Below, one piece after another: positions 17,800 through 25,743 of a stretch of DNA of 64,000 nucleotides (the first letter of the stretch is position 1; every line of letters starts with the position of its first letter). This stretch comes from an uncultured Oscillospiraceae bacterium. Its GTDB lineage: Bacteria > Bacillota > Clostridia > Oscillospirales > Oscillospiraceae. The notes under the pieces were generated by a model that was not told the DNA's origin, ran no database searches, and saw nothing but the letters and a program-made list of their open reading frames with translations. The stretch spans positions 1 through 64,000 of the forward strand of contig CANPYK010000004.1 of NCBI GenBank assembly GCA_947588605.1. The letters run 5' to 3'. A program made the position numbers and the translations under genes.

Positions 17800-18182
17800 A
17801 AAAGCTCCCTCACCGTCTCGAAGACGCCGCGCATCACGGGAAGCGCCGCCCAGAGGGCCGCCGCCGCGCCGGCAAGCTCGGCGGCCGACGCCGCCGCGCC
17901 CATGCCCGCGTCCCGGCAGAGGTCCGCCGTCAGCCGGGAGGCCACCGCCAGGCCCAGGGCTTTGACGAGAGCCGTCAGGGCCGTCTCGGACACGCCGGCG
18001 GCGCCGGCCACCTCCTCCACAAAGGCCAGCACCTCCCCGGCGGCCCCCAGGGCCGAGCCCAGCACCACCAGCGCCGCCGCCAGGGCGATGAGCAGGGCCA
18101 TGGCCGGGGAGTCGCGCTTCAAAACCCCCGCGAACAGCGCCGCCGGCACGCAGACCGCGGCGATCTTCACCAGCACCCCCAT
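17796..18182 (-). CDS. spoIIIAD: Stage III sporulation protein AD
   Basis: 128 aa, four predicted membrane helices. Start ATG 18182 (MGVLVKIAAVCVPAALFAG) lies 1 nt after the spoIIIAC stop; the upstream extension of the frame is the shadow of spoIIIAC. The ribosome binding site is weak (GGGCTG), which suggests coupling to spoIIIAC translation. Confidence 0.92.
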   Translation of the reverse strand: MGVLVKIAAVCVPAALFAGVLKRDSPAMALLIALAAALVVLGSALGAAGEVLAFVEEVAGAAGVSETALTALVKALGLAVASRLTADLCRDAGMGAAASAAELAGAAAALWAALPVMRGVFETVRELL

Positions 18183-18183
18183 G

Positions 18184-18378
18184 TCACAGCCCGAAAAGGG
18201 ACTTGATGAGATCGAAAAGTCCCGAGATCTCCCGCACCAGCACCAGCAGCACCACCACAAGCCCCGCGATGGTGGTCATCAGCGCCTGCTCGTCCCGCCC
18301 CGACCGGCCCAGGAGAAGGTTTAACACCGCTACCAGGATCCCCACGGCGGCGATCTTGAAAATCAGATCTACGTTCAT
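18184..18378 (-). CDS. spoIIIAC: Stage III sporulation protein AC
   Basis: 64 aa, two membrane helices, the normal size for SpoIIIAC: MNVDLIFKIAAVGILVAVLN then LMTTIAGLVVVLLVLV and a C-terminal LFDLIKSLF amphipathic helix. GAGAGGTTGAACG upstream of the ATG provides the ribosome binding site. Unusually, 259 bp containing a duplicated palindromic element separates it from spoIIIAB. Confidence 0.94.
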   Translation of the reverse strand: MNVDLIFKIAAVGILVAVLNLLLGRSGRDEQALMTTIAGLVVVLLVLVREISGLFDLIKSLFGL

Positions 18379-18396
18379 TCGTTCAACCTCTCGTCG

Positions 18397-18626
18397 TCGC
18401 TGAAGCCGCTTTACCTCGCCCTCCCTTGCGGTCGGGCTCAGGCGCGGGCTTCGCTCCTCCTCTCCGCGCCCGACCCGCTTTGCTGGGCTCGGGCGCAGGT
18501 ATTGTAAGTCGCTGAAGCCGCTTTACCTCGCCCTCCCTTGCGGTCGGGCTCAGGCGCGGGCTTCGCTCCTCCTCTCCGCGCCCGACCCGCTTTGCTGGGC
18601 TCGGGCGCAGGTATTGTAAGTCGCTG
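18397..18626. repeat. 112-bp tandem duplication inside the spoIIIA operon
   Basis: Two identical head-to-tail copies of 112 bp, at 18397-18508 and 18509-18620, followed by the first 6 bases of a third (18621-18626). Each copy contains inverted arms (GGTCGGGC and GCCCGACC) and the pair CAGGCGCGGGC / GGGCTCGGGCGCAGG. It separates spoIIIAB from spoIIIAC; the minus-strand frame through it (18438-18641) is repetitive and shows no gene signature. Confidence 0.92.
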
Positions 18627-18637
18627 TAAAGACTGCC

Positions 18638-19156
18638 TCACAGCAATATCACCGCCGCGAAGAGGCCGGAGACGAGGCCGAAGGCGGCGTGGAGCTTGCC
18701 GTCACGGGCCGACTCCTCCTCGGCGCGCTTCAAAAAGATCTCCAGCCGCCGGCGCACACGGCCGATGGCCTCGGCCTGCTCCTTCACGTCATAGCGGCCC
18801 AGGCACAGGCCCAGCTCCGAAAGGCACTGAGCCTCCTCCGGCCGCAGGCGCAGCTCCCGGGCATCCCCCACCGCGCCGTGCCAGATGGCGTAAAAGGAGC
18901 ACCGGCCTATGGCGCTCATGCGCCCGGCGGCCCGGCGGTAAAAGCCCCGGACCGCCTCCGGCGCGGAATCCGAGAGCATGTCCAGCACGTCGGCCATGGG
19001 CGTAAGGCGCGAGCAGATCTCATTCTCCATGAGCTCCAGAGAGACGACCAGCCCCTCCAGCGCCGTCACACGCCGCCGGAGATTAAGCGCCCCCAGCGCC
19101 CCCATGGTCCCGGCTCCGGCCACCACCAGCGCCGCCCCCAAAAGGCGTATCACCAT
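18638..19156 (-). CDS. spoIIIAB: Stage III sporulation protein AB
   Basis: 172 aa. One N-terminal membrane helix, a soluble helical domain resembling type II/IV secretion F components, and a C-terminal membrane helix. Family stretches: LVVSLELMENEICSRLTPMADVLDML and LGLCLGRYDVKEQAEAI. The ATG overlaps the end of spoIIIAA by 7 nt. It is separated from spoIIIAC by the tandem duplication. Confidence 0.93.
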   Translation of the reverse strand: MVIRLLGAALVVAGAGTMGALGALNLRRRVTALEGLVVSLELMENEICSRLTPMADVLDMLSDSAPEAVRGFYRRAAGRMSAIGRCSFYAIWHGAVGDARELRLRPEEAQCLSELGLCLGRYDVKEQAEAIGRVRRRLEIFLKRAEEESARDGKLHAAFGLVSGLFAAVILL

Positions 19157-20058
19157 GTCCTCTCCCCCTTTGTAAGCTGATAGTCCCGCCGGCCCCGGAC
19201 CTCGCGGATGACGATGAGGTTTTCAAAATGCCCCAGGATGTCCCGGTAGAGGGGGCGGCTTTTGAGGTCGGCCGCCGCGGCGGCGTGGGCCGTGGCCATG
19301 AGCTCCACGCCGCAGTTGGCGGCGTACTCGATGGCCCGGACATCCTCGGCGGCGGTGATCTCGTCCAGGGCAATGACCTGGGGGGTCATGGTCCGCAGGA
19401 GCATCATCACCGCCTCGGCCTTGGGACAGGCGTCCAGCACGTCCGTCCGGGGCCCCACGTCCAGCTCCGGCGCGCCGGCCCGCAGGGCGGCGATCTCCCC
19501 CCGCTCGTCGCACAGCCCCACCCGCACCCCCGGCCCGGCGGCGCTCCCGCCGGAGATCTTCCGCACCAGCTCCCGCAGGAGCGTGGTCTTGCCCCCGCCG
19601 GGCGGGGAGACGATGAGGGTGGACCGGGGCATCCCCGCCCGGTAGAGGGCGGGCAGGAGCCCGTCGGCGACGCCCCGGACAGGCCGGGCGATGCGGATGC
19701 AGGCGGAGGACAGGTGGGAAAAGCCGGCGATCCCGCCCTCGGACAGGATGACGGACCCGCACAGCCCCACCCGGACCCCGTCCCGGCAGGAGATGAACCC
19801 CCGCCGCACCGTCTCCCGGGCGGCGTGGGCCGAAGCGCCGGTGGCGATCTCCACCAGCAGCCGGAGGTCCTCCCCGGTCACCCGGTCCCCGCCCAGCGGT
19901 ACCTCCCCCTCCGGCAGCACCGCCGCCACGCACGCCCCCGTCCGGACCCGCAGCTCCGTCGCCAACCGCTTGTCCGCCGCCGGGAGCCGCAGCGCCCGCT
20001 CCCGCAGCCGCCCCGGCAGCAGCCCCGCCGCCGCCTCGAACCTCTCCGCCTCGTCCAC
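19150..20058 (-). CDS. spoIIIAA: Stage III sporulation protein AA (ATPase)
   Basis: 302 aa cytoplasmic ATPase of the mother cell that powers the SpoIIIA channel, related to secretion ATPases. Walker A PPGGGKTTLL near residue 150; Walker B-type VIALDEITA further on. GTG 20058 is chosen as start because GGGAGG lies 7 nt upstream; upstream the frame reads into palindromic repeat DNA. First gene of the eight-gene operon. A CATAAAGT at 20090-20097 (minus strand) resembles a sigma-E -10 element, the expected regulator, but no convincing -35 is visible. Confidence 0.93.
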   Translation of the reverse strand: MDEAERFEAAAGLLPGRLRERALRLPAADKRLATELRVRTGACVAAVLPEGEVPLGGDRVTGEDLRLLVEIATGASAHAARETVRRGFISCRDGVRVGLCGSVILSEGGIAGFSHLSSACIRIARPVRGVADGLLPALYRAGMPRSTLIVSPPGGGKTTLLRELVRKISGGSAAGPGVRVGLCDERGEIAALRAGAPELDVGPRTDVLDACPKAEAVMMLLRTMTPQVIALDEITAAEDVRAIEYAANCGVELMATAHAAAAADLKSRPLYRDILGHFENLIVIREVRGRRDYQLTKGERTW

Positions 20059-20189
20059 GCCGTTCCCTCCCGCTTTTGTTGACTGCTCCACTTTATGCGG
20101 GGTTGTCCGGGGGTAGAACGGGGGAATAAAAAAAGCCCCCGGGAAGGGGGGCGGGAGACGGGGGGATCTTTTTGGTGGGACCGCTCTCA

Positions 20190-20465
20190 TGTCCCACGCT
20201 CGCTTCCCCCCTGCCCCCCTCCTACGAGGAGGGGGCTTAAAAAGGTTTGCGCCGCTTTGCGGCGCAATTTTTATAAACGCGGCGCGAAGCGCCGCAACCT
20301 TATTCCCCCGACCCCTTTTTCGGAAAAAGGGGTGCCGCCGCGGCGGCGGGGTATTCGAGCCCGTGGAGCGTAACTGACGCTTCCGGTAAACGGATTGCGG
20401 CACCGCCCCCGTCTCGGAGCCCCCTCCTCGTAGGAGGGGGGCAGGGGGGAAGCGAACGTTGGATG
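20190..20465. repeat. Composite multi-hairpin repeat element
   Basis: Between spoIIIAA and the SLH gene. Order on the plus strand: GCTTCCCCCCTGCCCCCC, the CTCCTACGAGGAG hairpin, GCGCCGCTTTGCGGCGC, a GCGGCGC/GCGCCGC pair, CCCCTTTTTC/GAAAAAGGGG, GCCGCC/GGCGGC, then GGGGTATTCGAGCC; then a reverse copy of the first module (20410-20462). The same order recurs at 8212, 42690, 51705 and 59276. Confidence 0.88.
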
Positions 20466-20506
20466 ACAGAACGGTTCCGACAAGCGGCGCCCGCCGGGTG
20501 GAGTGT

Positions 20507-21691
20507 TTATGGGACAGCGCGGGTGCGGAGGTAGAGGTAGACGGTGACGGCGGCCTCGGCGCGGGTGGGGACGGCGTGGCCGTGGATGGGGTCGGCGGCG
20601 TAGATGCCGTTGTCCAGCGCCCAGGTGAGCGCGTCGGCGGCATAGGCGCTGACCTCACCGGTCCGCACGGCCTCCTCGGTGTCCAGGCGGAAGGAATCGT
20701 ACTCCTCGCCGGACAGGCGCAGGAGCATGACCAGGAGCTGTTCCCAGGTCAGCGGGTCGCCCGGGGCGAAGAGGCCCCCGCCCACGCCGTTGACGACGCC
20801 CGCGCCGTCAGCCCACAAAACGGCGTCGGCGTACCACGCCCCCTCCGGCACGTCGGTGTAGACGGGGGCATAGGCCGTCTCGGGGCAGTCCATGAGCCGG
20901 TAGAGGATGGTCACCGCCTCGGCCCGGGTCAGGGTCCCGTAGGGGGAAAAGTGCTCCGGGTCCCGGCCGTTGATGACGCCCCGGTCCGTCAGCTCGTCCA
21001 GCGCCATGTGGTACCAGGCGTCCGCCGGGACGTCGGTGAAGCTCTCGCCGGGGCAGTCCTCGTCCGTCCAGCCCGCGGGCCGGATGGCGGCGTAGAGCTT
21101 CACCGGCAGATGCTCCGCCGGGAGGACGAATTCATAATACGCAAATCCGACGGGAGCGGCGTCCTCCGCCGGCCAGGAGGGGATCTCATGAAATTCGCTG
21201 TCCAGCACCGTGAAGGACACAAGCTCGCAGCCCGGGTTTATCGACACCTCCGCCCGGACGGTGTCCCCCTGCCAGGAGTAAGCGTCCGTGACCCATATAC
21301 GGCCGTAGGGCACGGTGCCCTCCTCCACCGTCACCAGCGGCCAAGCGGGGTCGGGCTCCAGGTCCACCCGCTTGAAGATGTGGACGTCCCCCTCCACCCG
21401 GTGCTGAATCTCCTGGTGGGTGTACGCGTAAAAGAGGTCGTCGTACACCCGCACGCCGTTCGCGCCCCGGACGCGGACCTCCATGTCATAGGGTATCGTA
21501 CAGGCCCGGTGGAGCTCCGCCAGAAGCTCGATGACGTCCCCCTCCTTGTAGACCTTCAGCGCCTCGCTGAGGCTCGAGAAATACGTCCCTCCCAGGCGGC
21601 ACTCCATGACGTGCTCCGTCGCCCCGGCGGTCAGGGCCGTGGGCAGGAGCAGCGTCAGGGCCAACATCAGGGCAAAGATCCGTTTTTTCAT
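20507..21691 (-). CDS. Secreted protein with S-layer homology (SLH) domains
   Basis: 394 aa. Signal peptide 1-24 (ending TAGATE). An N-terminal region of unknown function (about 25-210, beginning LGGTYFSSLSEALKVYKEGDVIELL) is followed by two clear SLH repeats (about 215-265, FTDVPADAWYHMALDELTDRG; and 280-330, YTDVPEGAWYADAVLWADGAG) and a third degenerate one at the C-terminus. SLH domains bind secondary cell-wall polymers, so the protein is probably held at the cell surface. It overlaps the end of nth by 4 nt, an odd pairing with a DNA repair gene. Confidence 0.85.
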   Translation of the reverse strand: MKKRIFALMLALTLLLPTALTAGATEHVMECRLGGTYFSSLSEALKVYKEGDVIELLAELHRACTIPYDMEVRVRGANGVRVYDDLFYAYTHQEIQHRVEGDVHIFKRVDLEPDPAWPLVTVEEGTVPYGRIWVTDAYSWQGDTVRAEVSINPGCELVSFTVLDSEFHEIPSWPAEDAAPVGFAYYEFVLPAEHLPVKLYAAIRPAGWTDEDCPGESFTDVPADAWYHMALDELTDRGVINGRDPEHFSPYGTLTRAEAVTILYRLMDCPETAYAPVYTDVPEGAWYADAVLWADGAGVVNGVGGGLFAPGDPLTWEQLLVMLLRLSGEEYDSFRLDTEEAVRTGEVSAYAADALTWALDNGIYAADPIHGHAVPTRAEAAVTVYLYLRTRAVP

Positions 21692-22338
21692 ACCGTTTCC
21701 TCCTCATTTTGTGTGCTGTAATGGCGGCACAGGTCCGCCAGGACGCACTTTTCGCACTGGGGGCGGCGGGCCACACAGACGGCGCGGCCGTGGAGGACCA
21801 TGCGGTGGCAGAAGTCGCTGGACTTGTCCGGAGGTAGAATGGCGCGCAGGATAGGCTCGATCTTCGCCGGGTCCTTGGTGTCCACGTAGCCTAAGAGGTT
21901 GGTGATGCGGATGCAGTGGGTGTCCACCACCACGGCGCCGGGGGCGTTGTAGACGTCGCCTAAAATGAGGTTGGCGCTCTTGCGGCCCACGCCGGGAAGC
22001 TTGAGGAGGTCGTCCATGTTGTCCGGGACCCTCCCCGAAAACCGCGTCTCGATCATGACGGCGGCGTTCACGATGTCCCTGGCCTTGCCGTGGTAAAAGC
22101 CACAGGAGCGGATATACTGCTCCACCTCCGCCACGTCGGCCTGGGCCATATCCTTCACCGTGGGAAAGCGCGCAAAAAGCGCCGGGGTGACCTCGTTGAC
22201 CCGGGCGTCGGTACACTGGGCGGCCAGACGCACGCTCACCAGCAGGTGGTAGGCATCGTCGTAGTCCAAGGTGCACGCCGCCAGGGGGTATTCCTTTTCC
22301 AACCGCGCGACGATCTCGTCCGATGTGGCTCTGTCCAT
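21688..22338 (-). CDS. nth: Endonuclease III (DNA glycosylase/AP lyase)
   Basis: 216 aa. Removes oxidised pyrimidines and nicks abasic sites in base excision repair. The helix-hairpin-helix LPGVGRKSAN carries the catalytic Lys; VVDTHCIRI contains the catalytic Asp; the 4Fe-4S cluster ligands CX6CX2CX5C are at the C-terminus (CVARRPQCEKCVLADLC). The glycosylase region has AAQCTDARVN. The ribosome binding site before ATG 22338 is weak. Confidence 0.95.
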   Translation of the reverse strand: MDRATSDEIVARLEKEYPLAACTLDYDDAYHLLVSVRLAAQCTDARVNEVTPALFARFPTVKDMAQADVAEVEQYIRSCGFYHGKARDIVNAAVMIETRFSGRVPDNMDDLLKLPGVGRKSANLILGDVYNAPGAVVVDTHCIRITNLLGYVDTKDPAKIEPILRAILPPDKSSDFCHRMVLHGRAVCVARRPQCEKCVLADLCRHYSTQNEEETV

Positions 22339-22393
22339 GGGTTCACGACCTTTTTCGATTTGTTTTTCCTATTATAACACCTCCCCGGGAGAC

Positions 22394-22422
22394 TTGCAAC
22401 CGCGGGAGGATAATGATATAAT
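22394..22422 (+). promoter_or_regulatory. Promoter of the exonuclease-rarA operon
   Basis: TTGCAA (22394-22399), 17 bp, TATAAT (22417-22422). It drives the DnaQ-like gene at 22454 and, by tight spacing, rarA and the DUF951 gene. Confidence 0.75.
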
Positions 22423-22453
22423 GCGGAAAAGAGAAGTAGAAAGGGGTGAGGGC

Positions 22454-23005
22454 ATGGAGCGGTTTGTCGTCTTCGACGTGGAGACGCCCAATTTCCGCAA
22501 CGACCGGATGAGCGCCATCGGCGTCTCCGTGGTGGAGGCAGGCCAAATCGTCTGGGAGTACGACACTCTTATAAACCCGGAGACGTTCTTCAGCTCCTTC
22601 AACGTGCGCCTCACCGGCATCACCCCGGAGGCGGCCTCGGAGGCCCCCGCCTTCCCGGAGGTGTGGCGGGCGCTCCGGCCTGTCTTTGACACCGGGACCC
22701 TGGCGGCCCACAACGCGCCCTTCGACATGGGGGTGCTGAGTAAATGTCTGGGGCACTACGGCATCTTCTGGAAGCCCGAGGCCCCGTATGTCTGCACCTG
22801 CCAGATGGCGCGGCGGTGCTATCCCTTTTTGCCGGACAAGAAGCTGAACACGCTTTGTACATACCTGGACATCGCTCTCGACCACCACCGGGCGGGGAGC
22901 GACGCCCACGCGGCGGCGCTGCTGCTTTCAGACGAGCTGACGCGGGTGGATATTGAGGAATTCCGGCGGCGCTGGTATCTGCCGCCGGCGGGAGAGGAGC
23001 TGTGA
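22454..23005 (+). CDS. 3'-5' exonuclease, DnaQ/DEDDh family
   Basis: 183 aa. Stand-alone exonuclease domain like the proofreading subunit of DNA polymerase III. The DEDDh residues are visible: D and E in VVFDVETPN, D in AHNAPFDMGVL, and the H/D pair in HRAGSDAHAAA. ATG 22454 is chosen from AAGGGGTGAGG upstream and the promoter at 22394-22422. Two bases separate its stop from the rarA start, so it is cotranscribed with a replication-restart factor. Substrate specificity is unknown. Confidence 0.88.
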   Translation: MERFVVFDVETPNFRNDRMSAIGVSVVEAGQIVWEYDTLINPETFFSSFNVRLTGITPEAASEAPAFPEVWRALRPVFDTGTLAAHNAPFDMGVLSKCLGHYGIFWKPEAPYVCTCQMARRCYPFLPDKKLNTLCTYLDIALDHHRAGSDAHAAALLLSDELTRVDIEEFRRRWYLPPAGEEL

Positions 23006-23007
23006 CC

Positions 23008-24282
23008 ATGTATAGGCCCCTGGCGGACGAGATACGGCCCCGGACCCTGGACGAGGTCTACGGGCAAAAGCACATTCTGGGGGAAAACGGCCTCCTCCGG
23101 CGCATCATCGCCTCCGGCCAGATCCCCAACATGATCTTCTACGGCCCTTCCGGCTCCGGCAAGACCACGGTAGCCAACATCATCGCGAAGGAGACGAAGC
23201 GGGAGCTGCGCCGCCTCAATGCCACCACCGCGTCCTTACAGGACATCAAGGACATCATCGCCGAGCTCGACACCTTCCTCGTGCCCAACGGGGTGCTTTT
23301 ATACCTCGACGAGATCCAGTACTTCAACAAAAAACAGCAGCAGAGCCTTCTGGAGTTCATCGAGAACGGGAAGATCACCCTCATCGCCTCCACCACGGAG
23401 AACCCCTATTTTTACGTGTACAACGCGGTTCTCAGCCGCTCCACCGTCTTTGAGTTCAAGGAGCTCACCGCCGAGGACGTGCTGTGCGCCGTGAAGCGGG
23501 CGGCGAAAATTGCCGAGGAGCGCTTCGGCGAGGCCGACATCGGGGAGGGCGTCCTGGAGCACATCGCCGCCTCCTCCGGCGGGGACGTGCGAAAGAGTGT
23601 CAACGCCGTGGAGCTCCTCTTCACCGCCGCCGCCAGGGGCGAGGACGGGAGGCTCCAAATCACCCTGGAGGACGCCAAAATCGTGGCCCAGAAGAACGCC
23701 ATGCGCTACGACCGGGACGGGGACCAGCACTTCGACTCCGTCTCCGCCCTCATGAAGTCCCTGCGGGGCTCGGACACCGACGCGGCGCTCCACTATCTGG
23801 CCCGGGCGCTGAGCGCCGGGGACCTGGCGGGGGCGTGCCGGCGGATCCTGTGCTCCGCCAGCGAGGACATCGGCATGGCCTACCCCCAGGCGGCGGCTAT
23901 CGTCAAAGCCTGCGTGGACTCGGCCCTCCAGTTGGGGATGCCGGAGGCCCGGCTGCCCCTGGCCCAGGCCGTCATCCTCCTGGCCACCGCGCCCAAGTCC
24001 AACTCCGTGGTGGAGGCCATTGACCGCGCCTTCGCCGACGTGAACGCCGGGAAGGCCGGGCCCATTCCCCGTGAGCTCCAGAACGTCCACGCCGACGGCA
24101 CGGGCTTTGAGCGGGAGCAGGGGTATCTCTACCCCCACAATTTCCCCAACCACTGGGTGCGGCAGCAGTACCTGCCCGACGGGATACGGGACGCCAAATA
24201 CTACGAGTACGGCGACAACAGGGTGGAACAGCAGGCCAAAAAATACTGGGACGCCATAAAGGGGGAGAACGATGGACGTTAG
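23008..24282 (+). CDS. rarA: Replication-associated recombination protein A (RarA/MgsA)
   Basis: 424 aa AAA+ ATPase related to clamp-loader and RuvB proteins, acting at stalled forks. Walker A GPSGSGKT at residues 46-53, Walker B LLYLDEIQYFNKKQQ, sensor 1 TTENPYF, then a C-terminal tetramerisation domain (DIGMAYPQAAAIVKACVDSA, KSNSVVEAIDRAFADV, PHNFPNHWVRQQYLPD). ATG 23008 is favoured over an in-frame GTG at 23002, which is too close to GGAGAGGAGC. Overlaps the next gene by 11 nt. Confidence 0.95.
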   Translation: MYRPLADEIRPRTLDEVYGQKHILGENGLLRRIIASGQIPNMIFYGPSGSGKTTVANIIAKETKRELRRLNATTASLQDIKDIIAELDTFLVPNGVLLYLDEIQYFNKKQQQSLLEFIENGKITLIASTTENPYFYVYNAVLSRSTVFEFKELTAEDVLCAVKRAAKIAEERFGEADIGEGVLEHIAASSGGDVRKSVNAVELLFTAAARGEDGRLQITLEDAKIVAQKNAMRYDRDGDQHFDSVSALMKSLRGSDTDAALHYLARALSAGDLAGACRRILCSASEDIGMAYPQAAAIVKACVDSALQLGMPEARLPLAQAVILLATAPKSNSVVEAIDRAFADVNAGKAGPIPRELQNVHADGTGFEREQGYLYPHNFPNHWVRQQYLPDGIRDAKYYEYGDNRVEQQAKKYWDAIKGENDGR

Positions 24283-24457
24283 AGTGGGCGATAAGCTCGT
24301 CATGAAAAAGCCCCACCCCTGCGGGTCCTTTGAGTGGCGGGTCACGAGAATCGGCGCGGATTTCAAGCTCACCTGCCTCGGCTGCGGGCGGGAGATCATG
24401 AGCCCCCGGTCCAAGGTGGAGCGGGGCATCAAACGCGTCGTGCGGGAGGAATCGTGA
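24272..24457 (+). CDS. DUF951 domain-containing small protein
   Basis: 61 aa. Matches the DUF951 pattern: VRVGDKLVMKKPHPCGSFEWRVTRIGADFKLTCLGCGR...SKVERGIKRV. The cysteines (PHPCG, CLGCG) could bind a metal. Family function is not known. In many Firmicutes it lies near housekeeping genes; here it overlaps the end of rarA, so translation is coupled. Confidence 0.9.
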   Translation: MDVRVGDKLVMKKPHPCGSFEWRVTRIGADFKLTCLGCGREIMSPRSKVERGIKRVVREES

Positions 24458-24484
24458 AATGAAACACATTTTGGAGGTCAGCCT

Positions 24485-25036
24485 ATGAAAACAGAAACCA
24501 TGAGCCGCTCGCGGCTCGCCACAATGAAGCTCGTCTATTCCGCCCTCTTCCTGGCGCTGGCCATGGTCCTGCCCTTTTTGACGGGCCAGATCCCGGAGGT
24601 CGGCGCGGCGCTGTCGCCCCTGCACATCCCGGCGCTCCTGTGCGGATTCGTCTGCGGCTGGCCCTGGGGGCTGGCGGTGGGGTTCGTGGCGCCGCTTTTG
24701 CGCAACGCCATTTTCGGGATGCCCCCCATGCCCGGGGCGGCCTTCATGGCCTTCGAGATGGCCACCTACGGCGCCGTGGCGGGCCTGGGCTATAAGCTCC
24801 TGCCCAAAAAGCCCTGGGCCGTCTATGTCTCCCTCCTCACCGCCATGGTGGCGGGGCGGCTCGTCTGGGGCGCGGCGCAGTTCGCCTTCGCCGGCCTGCG
24901 GCACACCTCCTTCCCCTTCTCCGCCTTCCTGGCCGGCGCGGTCCTCAACGCCGTCCCCGGCATCATCCTCCATATCGTCCTCATCCCCCTCATCGTCTTC
25001 GCTTTGGAGCGGGCGAAGCTGATGCTGAACCGGTGA
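24485..25036 (+). CDS. ECF transporter S component
   Basis: 183 aa integral membrane protein, about five to six helices. Substrate-binding subunit of an energy-coupling-factor importer that shares an EcfA-EcfA'-EcfT module encoded elsewhere. The stretch LSPLHIPALLCGFVCGWPWGLAVGF, a PPMPGAAFMAFEMATYGAVAGL and a terminal LNAVPGIILHIVLIPL are typical of the pantothenate/vitamin-type S components. The ligand cannot be read from sequence. GGAGGTC precedes the ATG; a terminator follows at 25143-25169. Confidence 0.85.
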   Translation: MKTETMSRSRLATMKLVYSALFLALAMVLPFLTGQIPEVGAALSPLHIPALLCGFVCGWPWGLAVGFVAPLLRNAIFGMPPMPGAAFMAFEMATYGAVAGLGYKLLPKKPWAVYVSLLTAMVAGRLVWGAAQFAFAGLRHTSFPFSAFLAGAVLNAVPGIILHIVLIPLIVFALERAKLMLNR

Positions 25037-25061
25037 AGGCGGGTCCCGGGCGGACACATGG

Positions 25062-25142
25062 GGCCGGCCCATGTGCCGGCCCGTGTTGTTGTTTTGGACG
25101 ACCCCCAATTCCCGCCGTAGGGGCCGCCTCTCTTGGCGGCCC
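25062..25142. repeat. Two short hairpins of the co-varying family
   Basis: GGGCCGGC/GCCGGCCC around a CATGT loop (about 25072-25093) and GGGCCGCC/GGCGGCCC around CTCTCTT (about 25120-25141, preceded by GTAG). The arms differ from those of the other arrays but remain complementary. Confidence 0.8.
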
Positions 25143-25169
25143 GCCCCTCGCAAGGAGGGGCATTTTTTT
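25143..25169 (+). terminator. Rho-independent terminator after the ECF S component
   Basis: GCCCCTC (25143-25149), loop GCAAG, GAGGGGC (25155-25161), then A and seven T (25163-25169). It separates the ECF transporter gene from the sigma factor promoter. Confidence 0.8.
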
Positions 25170-25199
25170 GCCCCTTTTTCTCGAAACTCCCCGAAATTT

Positions 25200-25229
25200 G
25201 TGACAAAACCCGCCTTTATGGTGTATAAT
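25200..25229 (+). promoter_or_regulatory. Promoter of the ECF sigma factor operon
   Basis: GTGACA (25200-25205), 18 bp, TATAAT (25224-25229). The -35 is imperfect; the gene could also be autoregulated by its own sigma factor through an element I cannot recognise. Confidence 0.5.
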
Positions 25230-25257
25230 AGGTGAATGAACGCCGGGAAGAAGGAGG

Positions 25258-25743
25258 GTGGAGAAAACGGACAGGGAGGAATTTGAGCGGTACGCCAGGG
25301 CGTACAAGGACACGGCGTACCGGGTGGCGCTGAACTTCACCGGCAGTCCCGAGGACGCGGAGGACGCGGTGCAGGAGGTGCTCATGCGGCTCTACACGGC
25401 CAAGGGGCCCTTTCACGGGGAGGAGCACGTCAAGCGGTGGATGATCCGGGTGACGCTGAACTACTGCCGGAACCTGGCCCGGGCGGCCAAGCGCCGCGCC
25501 CCCGTGCCGCCGGAGGAGCTGGCGCTGTCGGTGCCCTTTGAGGCGGAGGAGCAGCTGGGGCTTTTCACGGCGGTGATGTCCCTGCCGGAGAGATACCGGG
25601 TGCCGCTGTACCTGTTTTACTATGAGGACTACTCCGTCCGCCAGATCGCGGGGATCCTGGAGCTGACGGAGTCCAACGTCACGACCCGCCTTTCCCGCGC
25701 CAGGGCGATGCTGCGGGCCGAGCTTGTGGAGGAGAGAGTGTGA
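25258..25743 (+). CDS. RNA polymerase sigma factor, ECF (sigma-70) family
   Basis: 161 aa. Region 2 (about 10-75) includes AYRVALNFTGSPEDAEDAVQEVLMRLY; region 4 (about 105-155) has LPERYRVPLYLFYYEDYSVRQIAGILELTESNVTTRLSRARAMLR. Only GTG 25258 is available as start because an in-frame stop lies at 25237; AAGGAGG abuts it directly, which is unusually close for a ribosome binding site. The stop overlaps the start of the 699-residue membrane protein (TGATG), the usual sigma/anti-sigma arrangement. Confidence 0.92.
   Translation: MEKTDREEFERYARAYKDTAYRVALNFTGSPEDAEDAVQEVLMRLYTAKGPFHGEEHVKRWMIRVTLNYCRNLARAAKRRAPVPPEELALSVPFEAEEQLGLFTAVMSLPERYRVPLYLFYYEDYSVRQIAGILELTESNVTTRLSRARAMLRAELVEERV

Noticed and set aside
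18438-18641. 67-residue minus-strand frame in the spoIIIAB-spoIIIAC gap
   Set aside because: It exists only because the 112-bp duplication lacks stops in that frame; the sequence is Ala/Arg/Gly/Pro-rich and there is no ribosome binding site.
20459-21721. 420-residue plus-strand frame opposite the SLH gene
   Set aside because: Antisense shadow; the minus-strand product has a signal peptide and SLH repeats.
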